Below the pieces are notes generated by a model that did not search any database, had not been told where the DNA came from, and was given only the letters and a program-made list of their open reading frames with translations. DNA of 40,290 nucleotides from a bacterium (GTDB lineage Bacteria > Fidelibacterota > UBA2242): the NCBI GenBank assembly GCA_018824205.1, contig JAHJGX010000212.1:1-40290 (forward strand), given 5' to 3'. Below are positions 26,355 through 35,129 of this stretch, piece after piece. A program made the position numbers and the translations under genes. Each line of letters opens with the position of its first letter. The first letter of the stretch is position 1.

Positions 26355-27604
26355 TCAAGACTTTTCTCCACCCATATTTGAACTAATTCTATTAACGTAT
26401 CAACTGCTTCTTCCATGGCCTGCACAGCAATCCATTCCAATTTACCGTGAAAATTATGACCACCGGTGAAAATATTCGGCGTCAGCAGCCCCATAAAGCA
26501 GAGACGCGCACCATCGGTGCCGCCGCGGATCAGTTGCAATTCGGGCTCAATCCCCGCCCGGCTGACGGCTTCCAATGCATACTCGACAACTTTTGGATCT
26601 GCATCTATTTTAACTTTCATATTCTGATATGATTCCCTGATTTCCAATTCGATTTTGGCTTTCGGGAAACGTTTAACCATCATTTCGCAGACATGCTTCA
26701 GACGTTCGGCTTTATCGTTTATGCCGGCCTGTTCAAAATCCCGGATCAGGTACTTCACACTGGCCTTTTCGACACCGCCTTCAAGAACATAGGGATGCAG
26801 ATAACCTTCTCGCTTTTCCGTGGTTTCCGGTGACGGATCGGCATTCAATTCCATGATAATATCCGACACGATCTTGATCGCATTGACGAGTTTATTCTTC
26901 GCATATCCGGGATGCACATTGATGCCATGAACCGTAAATGTCGCCGCCGAGGCGTTGAATGTCTCGTTTTCTATTTCACCAACCTTTTCACCATCCACTG
27001 TATAAGCATAATCAGCACCGAATTTCTTCACATCGAAAAACTTTGTCCCGGCGCCGACCTCTTCATCGGGTGTAAAGCCGATTCGCAATGTGCCATGCTT
27101 GATTTCAGGATGGGCAATCAGATACTCTAACAACCCCATGATTTCCGTGACACCGGCCTTATTATCAGCACCAAGCAGAGTCGTGCCATCGGAGGTGATT
27201 ATTTCATGACCGATATGGTCCTTCAACGCCGGGTTTTCATCAAATCGCAGTATCTGGTCCCGATCGCCGGGCAATACAATATCATCACCCTGGTAATTTA
27301 CATGGATAAGCGGTTTAACATTAGCGCCGCTAACTTCCGGCGATGTATCCACATGAGCAATCAAACCGATCACCGGCACTTTTTTGGTCTCTTCGGGACT
27401 GAGATTTGACGGCAGTGTTGCCATTACATAGCCGTATTGATCCATCTTTGTGTCATCTAATCCCAATTCCTTAAGTTCCTCAACCAGTAATTTCAGAAAA
27501 TCCTTTTGCTTATCAGTACTGGGATATTTATCCTCGATTCCCTCCTGAGATTGAGTATCGATTTTAACATATCTAAAAAAACGGTCAATCATTGTGCTGC
27601 TCAT
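26348..27604 (-). CDS. pepT: Peptidase T (tripeptide aminopeptidase, M20B)
   Basis: 418 residues, full length for PepT. The M20 metal ligands are visible in order: GLIAHVDTSPEVSG (His, then Asp of HxD), LGADNKAGVTEI (bridging Asp), FTPDEEVGAG (catalytic Glu pair), a later Asp in DGARLC, and GGHNFHGKLEW (His). It is a cytosolic dizinc enzyme releasing the N-terminal residue of tripeptides. The start MIDRFFRYVKIDTQS is conserved. The native 3' end seems intact, although a T9SS-domain fragment follows immediately. Confidence 0.93.
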   Translation of the reverse strand: MSSTMIDRFFRYVKIDTQSQEGIEDKYPSTDKQKDFLKLLVEELKELGLDDTKMDQYGYVMATLPSNLSPEETKKVPVIGLIAHVDTSPEVSGANVKPLIHVNYQGDDIVLPGDRDQILRFDENPALKDHIGHEIITSDGTTLLGADNKAGVTEIMGLLEYLIAHPEIKHGTLRIGFTPDEEVGAGTKFFDVKKFGADYAYTVDGEKVGEIENETFNASAATFTVHGINVHPGYAKNKLVNAIKIVSDIIMELNADPSPETTEKREGYLHPYVLEGGVEKASVKYLIRDFEQAGINDKAERLKHVCEMMVKRFPKAKIELEIRESYQNMKVKIDADPKVVEYALEAVSRAGIEPELQLIRGGTDGARLCFMGLLTPNIFTGGHNFHGKLEWIAVQAMEEAVDTLIELVQIWVEKSLEN

Positions 27605-27850
27605 GGCTTTTCCTTTGCATTAAATTGTATTGTTACTTGTTGAGTTTGAAATGAGGCTGAAAAACGGTGCTTTTTCATCGTTGATAAAATAGCAATTATT
27701 CCATTAAATGTGTACTCTAAAACCGGCTGATAAGTAATTATTTTAATCCGGAAAATAAATTAGACAGCTGCATTCTTGCCATACTTTTGGTAGATTAAGT
27801 GGGTATTTGAAAGTGAACGCACTTTTTAAATTCAAAACAGGGATGCTGAT

Positions 27851-28237
27851 ATGACGGTTGAAGAAAATATTACTCTTGAAAGTGATCTCGAACATTTTAG
27901 AAATGAAAAAGAGAAAATCCGTAATCTTGTCGGACAGATCGGTGGAAAAGGTTCCGCAAAACAGGACCTGATCATTAACATGGTTTTCCTGGCGATCATC
28001 ATTACCCTGTTCCTATTCGATATATTACGGCACTTGTTCCCTGTCAATTTACCGTTGCCTCCTCTATTTTCTATTGAAGTCGGCATTTTGCTGGTGTCAA
28101 TTAAAATTATCTGGATGATCTATAAACAGACCAAAGTGGAACATTTTCAGTTCTGGATTCTCAACTCCATTGAATTTCGTCTCAATAATCTGTCAAAGCA
28201 GATGAACGAGATCGATCAGAAACTGGATAATAAATAG
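27851..28237 (+). CDS. Small two-helix membrane protein with coiled-coil ends
   Basis: 128 residues. An acidic, coiled-coil-like N terminus (ENITLESDLEHFRNEKEKI) is followed by two membrane helices (about 40-58 and 75-95) and a C-terminal amphipathic helix (LNNLSKQMNEIDQKLDN). The family is not recognised. It is the first of six co-directional genes with gaps of 7-31 nt, so it probably belongs to the uracil phosphoribosyltransferase operon. The helical ends suggest oligomerisation. Confidence 0.7.
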   Translation: MTVEENITLESDLEHFRNEKEKIRNLVGQIGGKGSAKQDLIINMVFLAIIITLFLFDILRHLFPVNLPLPPLFSIEVGILLVSIKIIWMIYKQTKVEHFQFWILNSIEFRLNNLSKQMNEIDQKLDNK

Positions 28238-28257
28238 TTACATAAATCGGAGAAAAT

Positions 28258-28899
28258 ATGACAGACCACCAATTTCCCACATTAACAATCATTCAACATC
28301 CCCTGATCCAGACAAAACTCACCACGCTGCGGGATGTGAAAACCGATAATTATCTGTTCAGGTCACTTTTAAATCAGATCGCTTCTTTGATGGTTTATGA
28401 AGTATTCCGAAATACCGAAACGGTTGAAATCGAAGTTTCCACACCGCTGGAAGCAACCGCCGGTTATAAATTACGAAAGGAAATTACCCTCGTACCAATA
28501 CTCCGGGCCGGATTAGGAATGGTCAGCGGCATTCAGCAACTGATTCCCCGGGCACGAGTCGGTCATATTGGGTTATATCGGGACAAAAATACACTTGAAC
28601 CGGTTGAATACTATACAAAATTTCCACCCAATATCGCTCAAACCAAAGTAATCCTTATCGATCCGATGCTGGCCACCGGCGGCAGTGCCTCGGCCGCCTT
28701 GACATTTATCAAGAAAAGAAACGTCACGGATATCAGTTTTGTCTGCCTGGTAGCGGCGCCGGAAGGGGTGGAACGAATCATAGCCGATCATCCCGAGGTA
28801 CCGATTTTTACTGCAGCTCTCGATCGTGAATTAAATGATCATGCCTATATCCTGCCCGGTCTTGGTGATGCCGGAGACCGAATTTATGGAACAGAATAA
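28258..28899 (+). CDS. upp: Uracil phosphoribosyltransferase
   Basis: 213 residues, the usual length. It shows the family start IIQHPLIQTKLTTLRD, the catalytic region VPILRAGLGM, the PRPP-binding loop LIDPMLATGGSA (about 138-149) and the uracil-binding tail YILPGLGDAGDRIYGT. It converts uracil and PRPP to UMP in pyrimidine salvage. AGAAAAT precedes the ATG at normal spacing. Confidence 0.95.
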   Translation: MTDHQFPTLTIIQHPLIQTKLTTLRDVKTDNYLFRSLLNQIASLMVYEVFRNTETVEIEVSTPLEATAGYKLRKEITLVPILRAGLGMVSGIQQLIPRARVGHIGLYRDKNTLEPVEYYTKFPPNIAQTKVILIDPMLATGGSASAALTFIKKRNVTDISFVCLVAAPEGVERIIADHPEVPIFTAALDRELNDHAYILPGLGDAGDRIYGTE

Positions 28900-28919
28900 A
28901 TCCTTTAATTGAGGTGAAC

Positions 28920-29132
28920 ATGGAAGAAAAGAAAATCTATATCTGCCCCAAATGCGGTAATCCTCAATACGAAGCCTCGGAAATCCGCACAACCGGCAGT
29001 TTCCTGACAAAAATATTTGATGTTCAGAATGTCAAATTTACAGCAGTCACCTGCACCCGCTGCCGCTATACGGAACTGTATAAAGCCGACAGCAATACCT
29101 TGGGCAACATCCTGGACTTTTTCACCAATTGA
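28920..29132 (+). CDS. Small zinc-ribbon nucleic-acid-binding-type protein
   Basis: 70 residues from ATG 28920, which GAGG (28911-28914) precedes by 5 nt; the GTG at 28914 lies inside that ribosome site. Two Cys pairs (CPKCGNPQYE and CTRCRYTELYK) form a zinc ribbon. The segment EIRTTGSFLTKIFDVQNVKFTAVTC matches a widespread family of short zinc-ribbon proteins annotated as nucleic-acid binding. No specific role is known. It is in the upp operon. Confidence 0.85.
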   Translation: MEEKKIYICPKCGNPQYEASEIRTTGSFLTKIFDVQNVKFTAVTCTRCRYTELYKADSNTLGNILDFFTN

Positions 29133-29143
29133 TTGGAAGCAAC

Positions 29144-30058
29144 ATGAAACAACCTAAACTCATCGCAATATTATTACTCGGTATCGGTATTTTTTCTTTT
29201 TCATGTGAGCAAAAATCGCTTCTTCCCGATGGAAACTGGACCAAAGTCGCCGATAATCTGAATTTTCCCGAAGGCCCGACCTGGGACGGTCAATCTGCTC
29301 TGTATGTCTCTAATTGCTATGGTGACTGGATAACGAAAATTCAGGATAGCATTACCGATACTTTTCTGGTCCAATCCGAAAATATTCCTGAATTCAACCG
29401 GACAAACGGTCTTCTGTTTCACAATAACATTCTCTATGCCTGTGATTTCGGAAATAAGGCCATCCTGAAAATCGATCCAGATAAAACCGTGACCATTCTC
29501 AGCACCGGTACTCCCGAACGACCCTTGCAGCGCCCCAATGACCTGGCTATGGGACCAGACGGTTATCTATACGTTACCGATCCCTTTCATTATGACCGCG
29601 CCAATCCCGACGGAGCAGTATATAAAATTAATCCGGAAACCGGAGCGACATCCATAGCAATCGGGAACCTCGCCTATCCCAACGGCATTGCATTCTCGCC
29701 GGACAAACAATCACTATTCGTCTGTGAATCGGCTTTTAATCGTGTTTTAAAATTCCCGTTTTTCGATAGTGAAATTGGATCGGAGCGGAGTGTATTTATC
29801 GAATTGTCCGGTGGTGATCCTGACGGAATCGCCTTTGATGAAAAGGGCAATCTCTACATCGCCCATTTTGGCGGCGGGGCAGTTTATATGGTTCATCCTT
29901 CCGGCGAAACCGCCTGTTATCTGAAAACCCCGGGTAAGAAACCGACAAACCTGGAATTTGGCGGTAAAAACCTGAAAACACTCTATCTGACTGAAGTTGA
30001 AACCAATGCCGTTTACAAGCTGGAAACGAAAATAAAGGGAATGACATTATTTAAGTAA
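29144..30058 (+). CDS. SMP-30/gluconolactonase-like beta-propeller lipoprotein
   Basis: 304 residues from ATG 29144 with GGA just upstream; TTG 29129 would put extra residues before the signal peptide. The signal peptide ends in a lipobox (IFSFSC), so it is an exported lipoprotein. The body is a six-bladed propeller of the SMP-30/gluconolactonase/LRE type: LNFPEGPTWDG, RPNDLAMGPDGYLYVTDP, YPNGIAFSPD and DGIAFDEKGNLYIAHFG carry the conserved Glu, Asn and Asp that bind the divalent metal. It may be a lactonase, but the substrate cannot be inferred. Confidence 0.85.
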   Translation: MKQPKLIAILLLGIGIFSFSCEQKSLLPDGNWTKVADNLNFPEGPTWDGQSALYVSNCYGDWITKIQDSITDTFLVQSENIPEFNRTNGLLFHNNILYACDFGNKAILKIDPDKTVTILSTGTPERPLQRPNDLAMGPDGYLYVTDPFHYDRANPDGAVYKINPETGATSIAIGNLAYPNGIAFSPDKQSLFVCESAFNRVLKFPFFDSEIGSERSVFIELSGGDPDGIAFDEKGNLYIAHFGGGAVYMVHPSGETACYLKTPGKKPTNLEFGGKNLKTLYLTEVETNAVYKLETKIKGMTLFK

Positions 30059-30089
30059 AAATTTCTACTCACAAATTTTAGGAATTAAT

Positions 30090-30308
30090 ATGCCTGATTA
30101 TGAAAAAATAACAACGCTCCAAAATGAAATCCAGGCCGCCGCCCTGGAATCAGAACTTAAAACCCGTGACATTCCTCATTTCATCCGTTCGTATCACGAT
30201 ACGGTATATAATGGTATCTATCAGCAGACTAAAGGCTGGGGAATTGTGGAAGCACCAATCGAGTTTAAAAAAGATATCCTGGAAATCTTAAACGATCTGG
30301 AAAAATAA
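30090..30308 (+). CDS. DUF2007-like small protein (putative signal-transducing protein family)
   Basis: 72 residues. AALESELKTRDIPHFIRSYHDTVYNG and WGIVEAPIEFKKDILEIL match the short DUF2007-type fold, a ferredoxin-like alpha-beta domain seen as a single unit or fused to zinc ribbons. The biochemical role is unknown. GGAATTAAT precedes the ATG. It lies 7 nt before the cation-efflux gene. Confidence 0.8.
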   Translation: MPDYEKITTLQNEIQAAALESELKTRDIPHFIRSYHDTVYNGIYQQTKGWGIVEAPIEFKKDILEILNDLEK

Positions 30309-30315
30309 CAGAGTG

Positions 30316-31224
30316 ATGTTCCAAAGTCACAAGCACGCCCATCAGCATCAGCGTGAAACCCGCATTATCGGTTATGCATTTTTCCTGAACCTGTTTTTTA
30401 CGATTCTGGAAATCATCGGTGGTTTTTTTACAAACAGCATCGCCATTTTATCCGACGCGCTTCACGATTTCGGCGACAGTCTGGCACTGGGATTATCCTA
30501 CATTCTTCAAAAACTGTCAAATAAAGGCAGCGATCAGAAATATTCCTACGGCTACCGCCGCTACTCAATTCTGGCTGCGGTTATCAATAGTATCATCCTG
30601 CTGACCGGCTCCGTTTTTATCATCAGAACGGCTATTCCACGCTTGATCCATCCGGTCAGACCACATGCCGAGGGTATGATCCTGTTTGCTATTCTTGGCA
30701 TCATTGTCAACGGCGCCGCAGTCCTGCAGCTGCGCAAAGGTACAACTATGAACATCCGGGTCGTCAGTCTGCACCTGATTGAGGATGTTCTCGGTTGGGT
30801 TGCGGTATTAATGGTCAGTATTGTTCTGCTGTTCACCGATTTTTATATCCTGGACCCGATTTTATCCATAGTCATTAGCGCTTATATTGTCTATCATGTT
30901 ATCACAAATTTTAAAAATTCGCTCAAGGTGTTTCTGCAGGTCGTTCCGGATGAAGTGGATACGGCAGCCCTTGAGGGAAAATTCAAACAAATCGGAAAAG
31001 TCCGCTCGGTCCACCATACTCATATCTGGACACTGGACGGAGTCAACCATGTTTTAACGACTCATGTAGTAGTTGATCAGGACACCTCTCAGGCGGAAGC
31101 CAAAGCCATTAAATCGGAACTGAAGCACATCGCCTATGATATGCATTGCGAGCATGTCACCCTGGAAATCGAATATTCCGATGAGGACTGCAGCATGAAC
31201 CACGAACACTGCGATCATGATTAG
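30316..31224 (+). CDS. Cation diffusion facilitator (CDF) family transporter, zinc-type
   Basis: 302 residues from ATG 30316; a GTG one codon earlier is possible. A His-rich start (SHKHAHQHQRET) precedes six membrane helices. The metal site is formed by SDALHDFGDS (HxxxD, helix 2) and SLHLIEDVLGW (HxxxD, helix 5), the HD-HD arrangement of zinc-selective CDFs. A cytoplasmic C-terminal domain (VRSVHHTHIWTLDG) and a His/Cys tail (DCSMNHEHCDHD) follow. It exports Zn(II), and possibly other divalent metals, in exchange for protons. Confidence 0.92.
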   Translation: MFQSHKHAHQHQRETRIIGYAFFLNLFFTILEIIGGFFTNSIAILSDALHDFGDSLALGLSYILQKLSNKGSDQKYSYGYRRYSILAAVINSIILLTGSVFIIRTAIPRLIHPVRPHAEGMILFAILGIIVNGAAVLQLRKGTTMNIRVVSLHLIEDVLGWVAVLMVSIVLLFTDFYILDPILSIVISAYIVYHVITNFKNSLKVFLQVVPDEVDTAALEGKFKQIGKVRSVHHTHIWTLDGVNHVLTTHVVVDQDTSQAEAKAIKSELKHIAYDMHCEHVTLEIEYSDEDCSMNHEHCDHD

Positions 31225-31260
31225 ATAACAATAGACCCACCACCCGGTTGATTATTTATC

Positions 31261-31377
31261 GGATAACGTTATGCGTGTATACGATGTTTTCACCGTAGCG
31301 CAGAGAAGGTGAGAATGTAGCGAAGTCCGAAGCGATCCCGATTTATCGGGAGAGCGGAGCGTATACACGCTGTTAGC
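31261..31377 (+). repeat. Junction element A (attC-like palindromic spacer)
   Basis: The order is TAAC (31264-31267), 7-nt spacer, GTGTATACG (31275-31283), a central arm with its own hairpin CCCGATTTATCGGG (31337-31350), CGTATACAC (31360-31368), 3-nt spacer GCT, GTT (31372-31374). The inverted repeat is 11 bp if GC/GC is included. GTT begins the left end of unit 1, GTTAGCTGAAGTAGCGCGCA (31372-31391). Confidence 0.7.
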
Positions 31378-31395
31378 TGAAGTAGCGCGCATTTT

Positions 31396-33186
31396 CTATT
31401 TAACTCCATATTTTGCATTGAATCCATCTAAATGATTTTGAAATTCATTTCTAACTTCGATTGGTATTAATCCTCCTTTTTGAGAGAGAATCGTTCCTGA
31501 TGCATTATCAATAAACAGATATTCGTTTTGCCTGTTCATTTTTCCGTAAACCCACTTTTCGGTTGAACCAACAAAAAATATTCCCTCAGAAGAAGTTGGA
31601 TGGTCATCCGAAGCAGCATAAAAATAAATAATTTCAGGAAGTTCCAGATGAGTTAATAATTCTTCTCTGCTCTGATAAGGAATACTATCACCAACAACTA
31701 AAAGCGGAACACGATAATTATCAATTTCCGAGGATTTAGCTCTATCGCCGTGATCTGATACAATTATAAATAATGTTTTACTTAATAGATTTTCTTCTTT
31801 TATGCTTTCCGAAAGTTCCATTAAATATTCATTGTAATAAGAAAGCTGTGTCATTCCGGTTTTTGCTCTCCATTCCGGTGAATGACCATAAACCATTTCG
31901 TGAAGAACAAAGGTTTTGTCATGCAATTTAATGTTATCCATTATCGTTGAGATTGCAGCTTTATCTTCCGTAGCCGATTCCATTCTATTTGAACCTAAAG
32001 ACAACCAGTTGTTAATAGAAGGCAGATCCTTTCTATCATAAATCTTATCCCAATAACTGCGTGTGGGAACAAATGGCTGGTATTCGTAAGTGCTGATGAA
32101 AATATTACAGAATCCTCTGTTATGTAAATCCTGAGTAATGCTTGGGGCCGTATTTACATTCTTAAAAAGGCTTTCATCTGCATAGGCACGGTATGGGACT
32201 TGAACAGAAGATAGCATTGAGATTAAACTTGTATATGAATCTAAGTTTGTTGCATAATAATTTTTATAATAGACAGCCTGGCTTTTATTTTGTTGATAAA
32301 ACCCGTCGGAGATCGTCAGGAATTCTTTTTCAAAATCTTTTGAAGTTACTCCTTCCATTACAATCAATACGATGTGTTTATACTTAGTAATTTCTTTGGT
32401 TGAAAAAGTCAGCGCGTTTTGATCATCAACTATCTTAGTCCCTGAATACGACCTTGTTAATGAAGGCACTGCTCGCTTTTCATTTTTTATAATACTCTCG
32501 ATTTTTTTCTGCAGACTAAACACAAATGGTTGAGGTGATGGTCTTCGCAAAGTAAATGCAAAGATTAGTAAGATGATAATCAAGCCGGTAATTTTAATTT
32601 TATTCGATATTCTTAAAACTTTAGGGATAAACCCCGTTAGAGAACTTCGTCCCCTAACGTTATTGGTTGACGGTGGCTTTAAACCACCGTCAGCCTGTCC
32701 AAAAGGTTTACCACAGACTTCGTCGATGCCTTTCTCTAACGGGGTAAATAAAACTAACACAGAGAGGATTAGTGCAATAAGAGCCGGCAATAAAGCTGTT
32801 ATGCCTAGATAATCTGAAATTAGAATCTTTGCGCTGCCCAAATCTGATTCAAAGATATTTACCGGAAATGCCAAATACTCTCTTAGAACTTTTGGATAGC
32901 TCGCCAAAAGTATTCCAACGATTGTAATAAATACCGACCCTGCTTTATTAACTGTCCTTCTGAATCCGGCTGGAGAAACGGCTGTTGCGAAGTAACCGAT
33001 TGCGGTTACTATTCCGAGGAGAGCAATATCATGAAGATATGCAATTACATGAGGAATAAGCAAACGTGGATCATGTGATACTAAAGAAAAATATGCATGC
33101 AATAATAACTGATAAAGAACATACAGGAAAAACAGTTTTATCATTACGTCATTAATAGTGTTCACTACTATTTTATTTGATTTCAT
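31396..33186 (-). CDS. Membrane-bound sulfatase/phosphoethanolamine-transferase-fold protein with in-frame palindromic insert
   Basis: 596 residues. About five N-terminal membrane helices (to about residue 150) and a basic linker lead to an extracytoplasmic alkaline-phosphatase-superfamily domain. Visible are HIVLIVMEG (metal Glu), NYYATNLDSYTSLISML (region of the Thr nucleophile) and FIIVSDHGDRAKSSEIDNYRVPLLV (Asp-His metal ligands). These proteins transfer or cleave phospho- or sulfo-head groups on surface polymers or lipids. About 38 residues (GIDEVCGKPFGQADGG to RGRSSLTGF) between the membrane part and the catalytic domain are encoded by a nested palindrome. The gene is the only one of unit 1 and lies between junctions A and B. 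Confidence 0.75.
   Translation of the reverse strand: MKSNKIVVNTINDVMIKLFFLYVLYQLLLHAYFSLVSHDPRLLIPHVIAYLHDIALLGIVTAIGYFATAVSPAGFRRTVNKAGSVFITIVGILLASYPKVLREYLAFPVNIFESDLGSAKILISDYLGITALLPALIALILSVLVLFTPLEKGIDEVCGKPFGQADGGLKPPSTNNVRGRSSLTGFIPKVLRISNKIKITGLIIILLIFAFTLRRPSPQPFVFSLQKKIESIIKNEKRAVPSLTRSYSGTKIVDDQNALTFSTKEITKYKHIVLIVMEGVTSKDFEKEFLTISDGFYQQNKSQAVYYKNYYATNLDSYTSLISMLSSVQVPYRAYADESLFKNVNTAPSITQDLHNRGFCNIFISTYEYQPFVPTRSYWDKIYDRKDLPSINNWLSLGSNRMESATEDKAAISTIMDNIKLHDKTFVLHEMVYGHSPEWRAKTGMTQLSYYNEYLMELSESIKEENLLSKTLFIIVSDHGDRAKSSEIDNYRVPLLVVGDSIPYQSREELLTHLELPEIIYFYAASDDHPTSSEGIFFVGSTEKWVYGKMNRQNEYLFIDNASGTILSQKGGLIPIEVRNEFQNHLDGFNAKYGVK
32632..32745. repeat. Nested palindromic repeat element inserted in frame in the sulfatase-like gene
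   Basis: Outer arms CCCCGTTAGAGAA (32632-32644) and TTCTCTAACGGGG (32732-32744) are perfect complements, extendable by A/T on each side. An inner hairpin TGACGGTGG/CCACCGTCA (32668-32676 and 32684-32692) sits in the loop. The 114-nt span equals 38 codons and keeps the gene open on the minus strand. It interrupts a membrane-to-catalytic-domain linker. The architecture recalls RPE/REP-type elements that tolerate coding insertion. Confidence 0.8.
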
Positions 33187-33207
33187 TTAGTCAATCTTTT
33201 TTTGAGT

Positions 33208-33316
33208 TGCGCGCTATTTCGCCTAACGTTCCCGGCATATACGATGTTGCGACCGAAGGGAGCAAATTTGGGCGAAGCGTAGCGAAGCCGTATAGCCCGT
33301 GTTATACGCTGTCGGC
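33208..33316 (+). repeat. Junction element B (attC-like) with adjoining unit ends
   Basis: TAAC (33224-33227), spacer GTTCCC, GGCATATACG (33234-33243), central arm, CGTATAGCC (33289-33297), spacer CGT, GTT (33301-33303). The left L box carries one extra A relative to the right, like the extrahelical base of attC sites. Its left flank (33208-33227) is the inverted end of unit 1 (17/20 to 31372-31391). Its right flank starts unit 2 with GTTATACGCTGTCGGC (33301-33316). Confidence 0.7.
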
Positions 33317-33326
33317 GAAGTGCTAC

Positions 33327-33800
33327 TCAAGTATTTAAACATTTTAGTCCACATCTTTGCATATTCCAATAAATACATGTCGTGCTTGGTGAAGTACGGC
33401 ACAAATCAACATATTTGCCTTCAACCTTCGATATGATTAGCGGATTCTTGGGATATTTCTTCAAAGTATTTATTGCCTCTTCTTTCTTAACATACTCCGC
33501 TTTTCCCGATTTGACCATTGCATCTGCCAATTCATCGAGGAATACTCCTTCCGTAAATTCTGAATTCTTATCAAGCACTCGGCACACACGCTCCCCCACT
33601 GCACACTTTTTTGAGTTCCGAATCAATTTCAATACTTTATCCATGTTCGCAAGTTTCGGTTCATACTTTCTTATTCCTTTGAGTATTTGTTTCCCAATAA
33701 AGGGACCGATTAGAGGGGTTCTCACAAATTTGAGAATGTAAAGAGCCAACTTCAAATCAGAAACTACTTTTCCCGTTGCGTAATCGTTTACATTTGCCAT
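33327..33800 (-). CDS. Hypothetical Cys-containing protein (unit 2)
   Basis: 157 residues from ATG 33800 (MANVNDYATGKVV). A longer frame exists upstream but runs through junction E and is not protein-like. The sequence is mostly helical and basic. Six cysteines include a C-terminal group (VDLCRTSPSTTCIYW, MQRCGLKCLNT) that could bind a metal or Fe-S cluster. The family is not recognised. It is the only gene in unit 2, and its stop lies 11 nt from the unit end. Confidence 0.65.
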   Translation of the reverse strand: MANVNDYATGKVVSDLKLALYILKFVRTPLIGPFIGKQILKGIRKYEPKLANMDKVLKLIRNSKKCAVGERVCRVLDKNSEFTEGVFLDELADAMVKSGKAEYVKKEEAINTLKKYPKNPLIISKVEGKYVDLCRTSPSTTCIYWNMQRCGLKCLNT

Positions 33801-33845
33801 AATGAATTCTTTTTTGCAGTTTGAGTAATCTAATGATGTTACGAA

Positions 33846-33910
33846 GCCGATTGCGTATAACGGAATGCGATAGCACCGAGCGATGATAGGAGCGAGAGTT
33901 TTTGAGTTGC
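33846..33910 (+). repeat. Junction element E (degenerate attC-like)
   Basis: GCCGATTGCGTATAAC (33846-33861) is the inverted partner (14/16) of the left end of unit 2 at 33301-33316. AAC is followed by a 5-nt spacer and GCGATAGC, but no matching L' box or GTT can be found. TTTTGAGTTGC (33900-33910) matches, inverted, the right end of unit 3 at 34963-34973. It looks like a decayed junction of the same family. Confidence 0.55.
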
Positions 33911-33912
33911 GT

Positions 33913-34905
33913 CTATACATTTTCATCAATTTTCATCAAAATTTCCATTGCGGATTTTTCCTTATTGGATAAATCGATAAGAATTTCTGATGCTTCATCT
34001 ATATATTTTCTATTTTTTGTTTCGCCTGCTTGTTCAAATAGGCTTGAAACTTGATTCCATTGTTTTGCAATGTCACAAAACATTTCATATGCTTCCTTTA
34101 TTTTAGCAATTCTCACTAACTCATAGCTTTCCTTCAAAAAATCTCTATATAAATTTCTAAACAGTGCTCCACCTGTTCCTGCTTTTTCCATTAGCATTGC
34201 TGTTGTTTTAAAATCTCCTTCAATATCTTTGCTATTATCAAACCACTTCTTGATTTCTTTGCTCGTTTTTAAAATCCCTTTATATCCGATATTGTTTATA
34301 GGTGGATTCAAATAATCTTTTGCATTTCTTTTTATAGATTGAAGAGTCGCTTTTTTAAGATCATATTTTTTATTTGTCGTATGAATAGTATATGAAAGAT
34401 TTTTTGAAGACATTAGCCCTTTTTCATTTCTAGCCAACTCCAAACTTTTCAATGATGTTTTCACTTTACAGCCTTGTTGTTTAGTATCAATAAGATAAGC
34501 ATAGTGTTCATCATATCCATACATTGCAACACAATGAGCTGCAAAGTGAATTTTATTCGTAAAATATTCTAGATGATAACAATCTAATTTTAAACCGACG
34601 GCAACTCCTTTATCAATATTGCTTTTCACATGTTCCCACGCTTTTTTTATTGAGGATGTTTCTTTTACTGTCAATTTTAAATTCAAATGCCCCGTAATAT
34701 TTTGAGTAAGAACATCTTCTCTTATTCTTCCGCCAATAAAGGGAAAATCCATGATTTTCATATTCCAGAATATAAAACCTAATCCTTCTCCCAATCCAAA
34801 AAGCATTGGTTCGGATAAATTTATACCAACATATTTCAGTAATGTTCCAGTTGCTGTAGTTTCACAATGCTGACCTTCAAATGGTTTAAGATTTTCAATT
34901 ATCAT
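33913..34905 (-). CDS. BtrH-like N-terminal domain protein (BtrH_N plus DUF4872-like)
   Basis: 330 residues. The N-terminal domain has a papain-like pairing, GQHCETTATGTLLKYVG (Cys14) and HFAAHCVAMYGYDEHYAYLIDT, as in the butirosin protein BtrH, an acyltransferase that moves an aminoacyl group from a carrier protein. The second half (from about 180) is helical and matches the DUF4872-type companion region (YLNPPINNIGYKGI, TGGALFRNLYRDFLKES). No carrier protein or biosynthetic partner is adjacent, so the acceptor is unknown. It lies alone in unit 3, between junctions E and C. Confidence 0.75.
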   Translation of the reverse strand: MIIENLKPFEGQHCETTATGTLLKYVGINLSEPMLFGLGEGLGFIFWNMKIMDFPFIGGRIREDVLTQNITGHLNLKLTVKETSSIKKAWEHVKSNIDKGVAVGLKLDCYHLEYFTNKIHFAAHCVAMYGYDEHYAYLIDTKQQGCKVKTSLKSLELARNEKGLMSSKNLSYTIHTTNKKYDLKKATLQSIKRNAKDYLNPPINNIGYKGILKTSKEIKKWFDNSKDIEGDFKTTAMLMEKAGTGGALFRNLYRDFLKESYELVRIAKIKEAYEMFCDIAKQWNQVSSLFEQAGETKNRKYIDEASEILIDLSNKEKSAMEILMKIDENV

Positions 34906-34962
34906 TATGCTCTTTTATTTATTGTTGTTTATTTATAAACCTTATCTAAGAGTGCTCGGAAA

Positions 34963-35099
34963 GCAACTCAAAATTTCCGATAACGGTTTGCGGCTAAACG
35001 ACGTTTGCTGGAGCGTACTCGCGAAAGCAAATGTGCCGCAGGCCAAGCCGGTACTCCGGCGCAGCGTTTAGCCGCTGTTGTATGATGTGCTTGGGAGGC
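34963..35099 (+). repeat. Junction element C (attC-like) with adjoining unit ends
   Basis: TAAC (34981-34984), 7-nt spacer, GGCTAAACG (34992-35000), a central arm with GCCGGTACTCCGGC, CGTTTAGCC (35065-35073), spacer GCT, GTT (35077-35079). The arms pair over 11 bp. The left flank carries the inverted end of unit 3. The right flank is the left end of unit 4 (23 nt from 35077, beginning GTTGTATGATGTGCTTGGGA). Confidence 0.75.
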
Positions 35100-35129
35100 G
35101 GTTATCAAAGTCTTTTATCTCCAAGTTTG

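Noticed and set aside
33801-33929. N-terminal extension of the unit 2 protein
   Set aside because: The 43 extra codons are translated junction E sequence; ATG 33800 begins the protein-like part.
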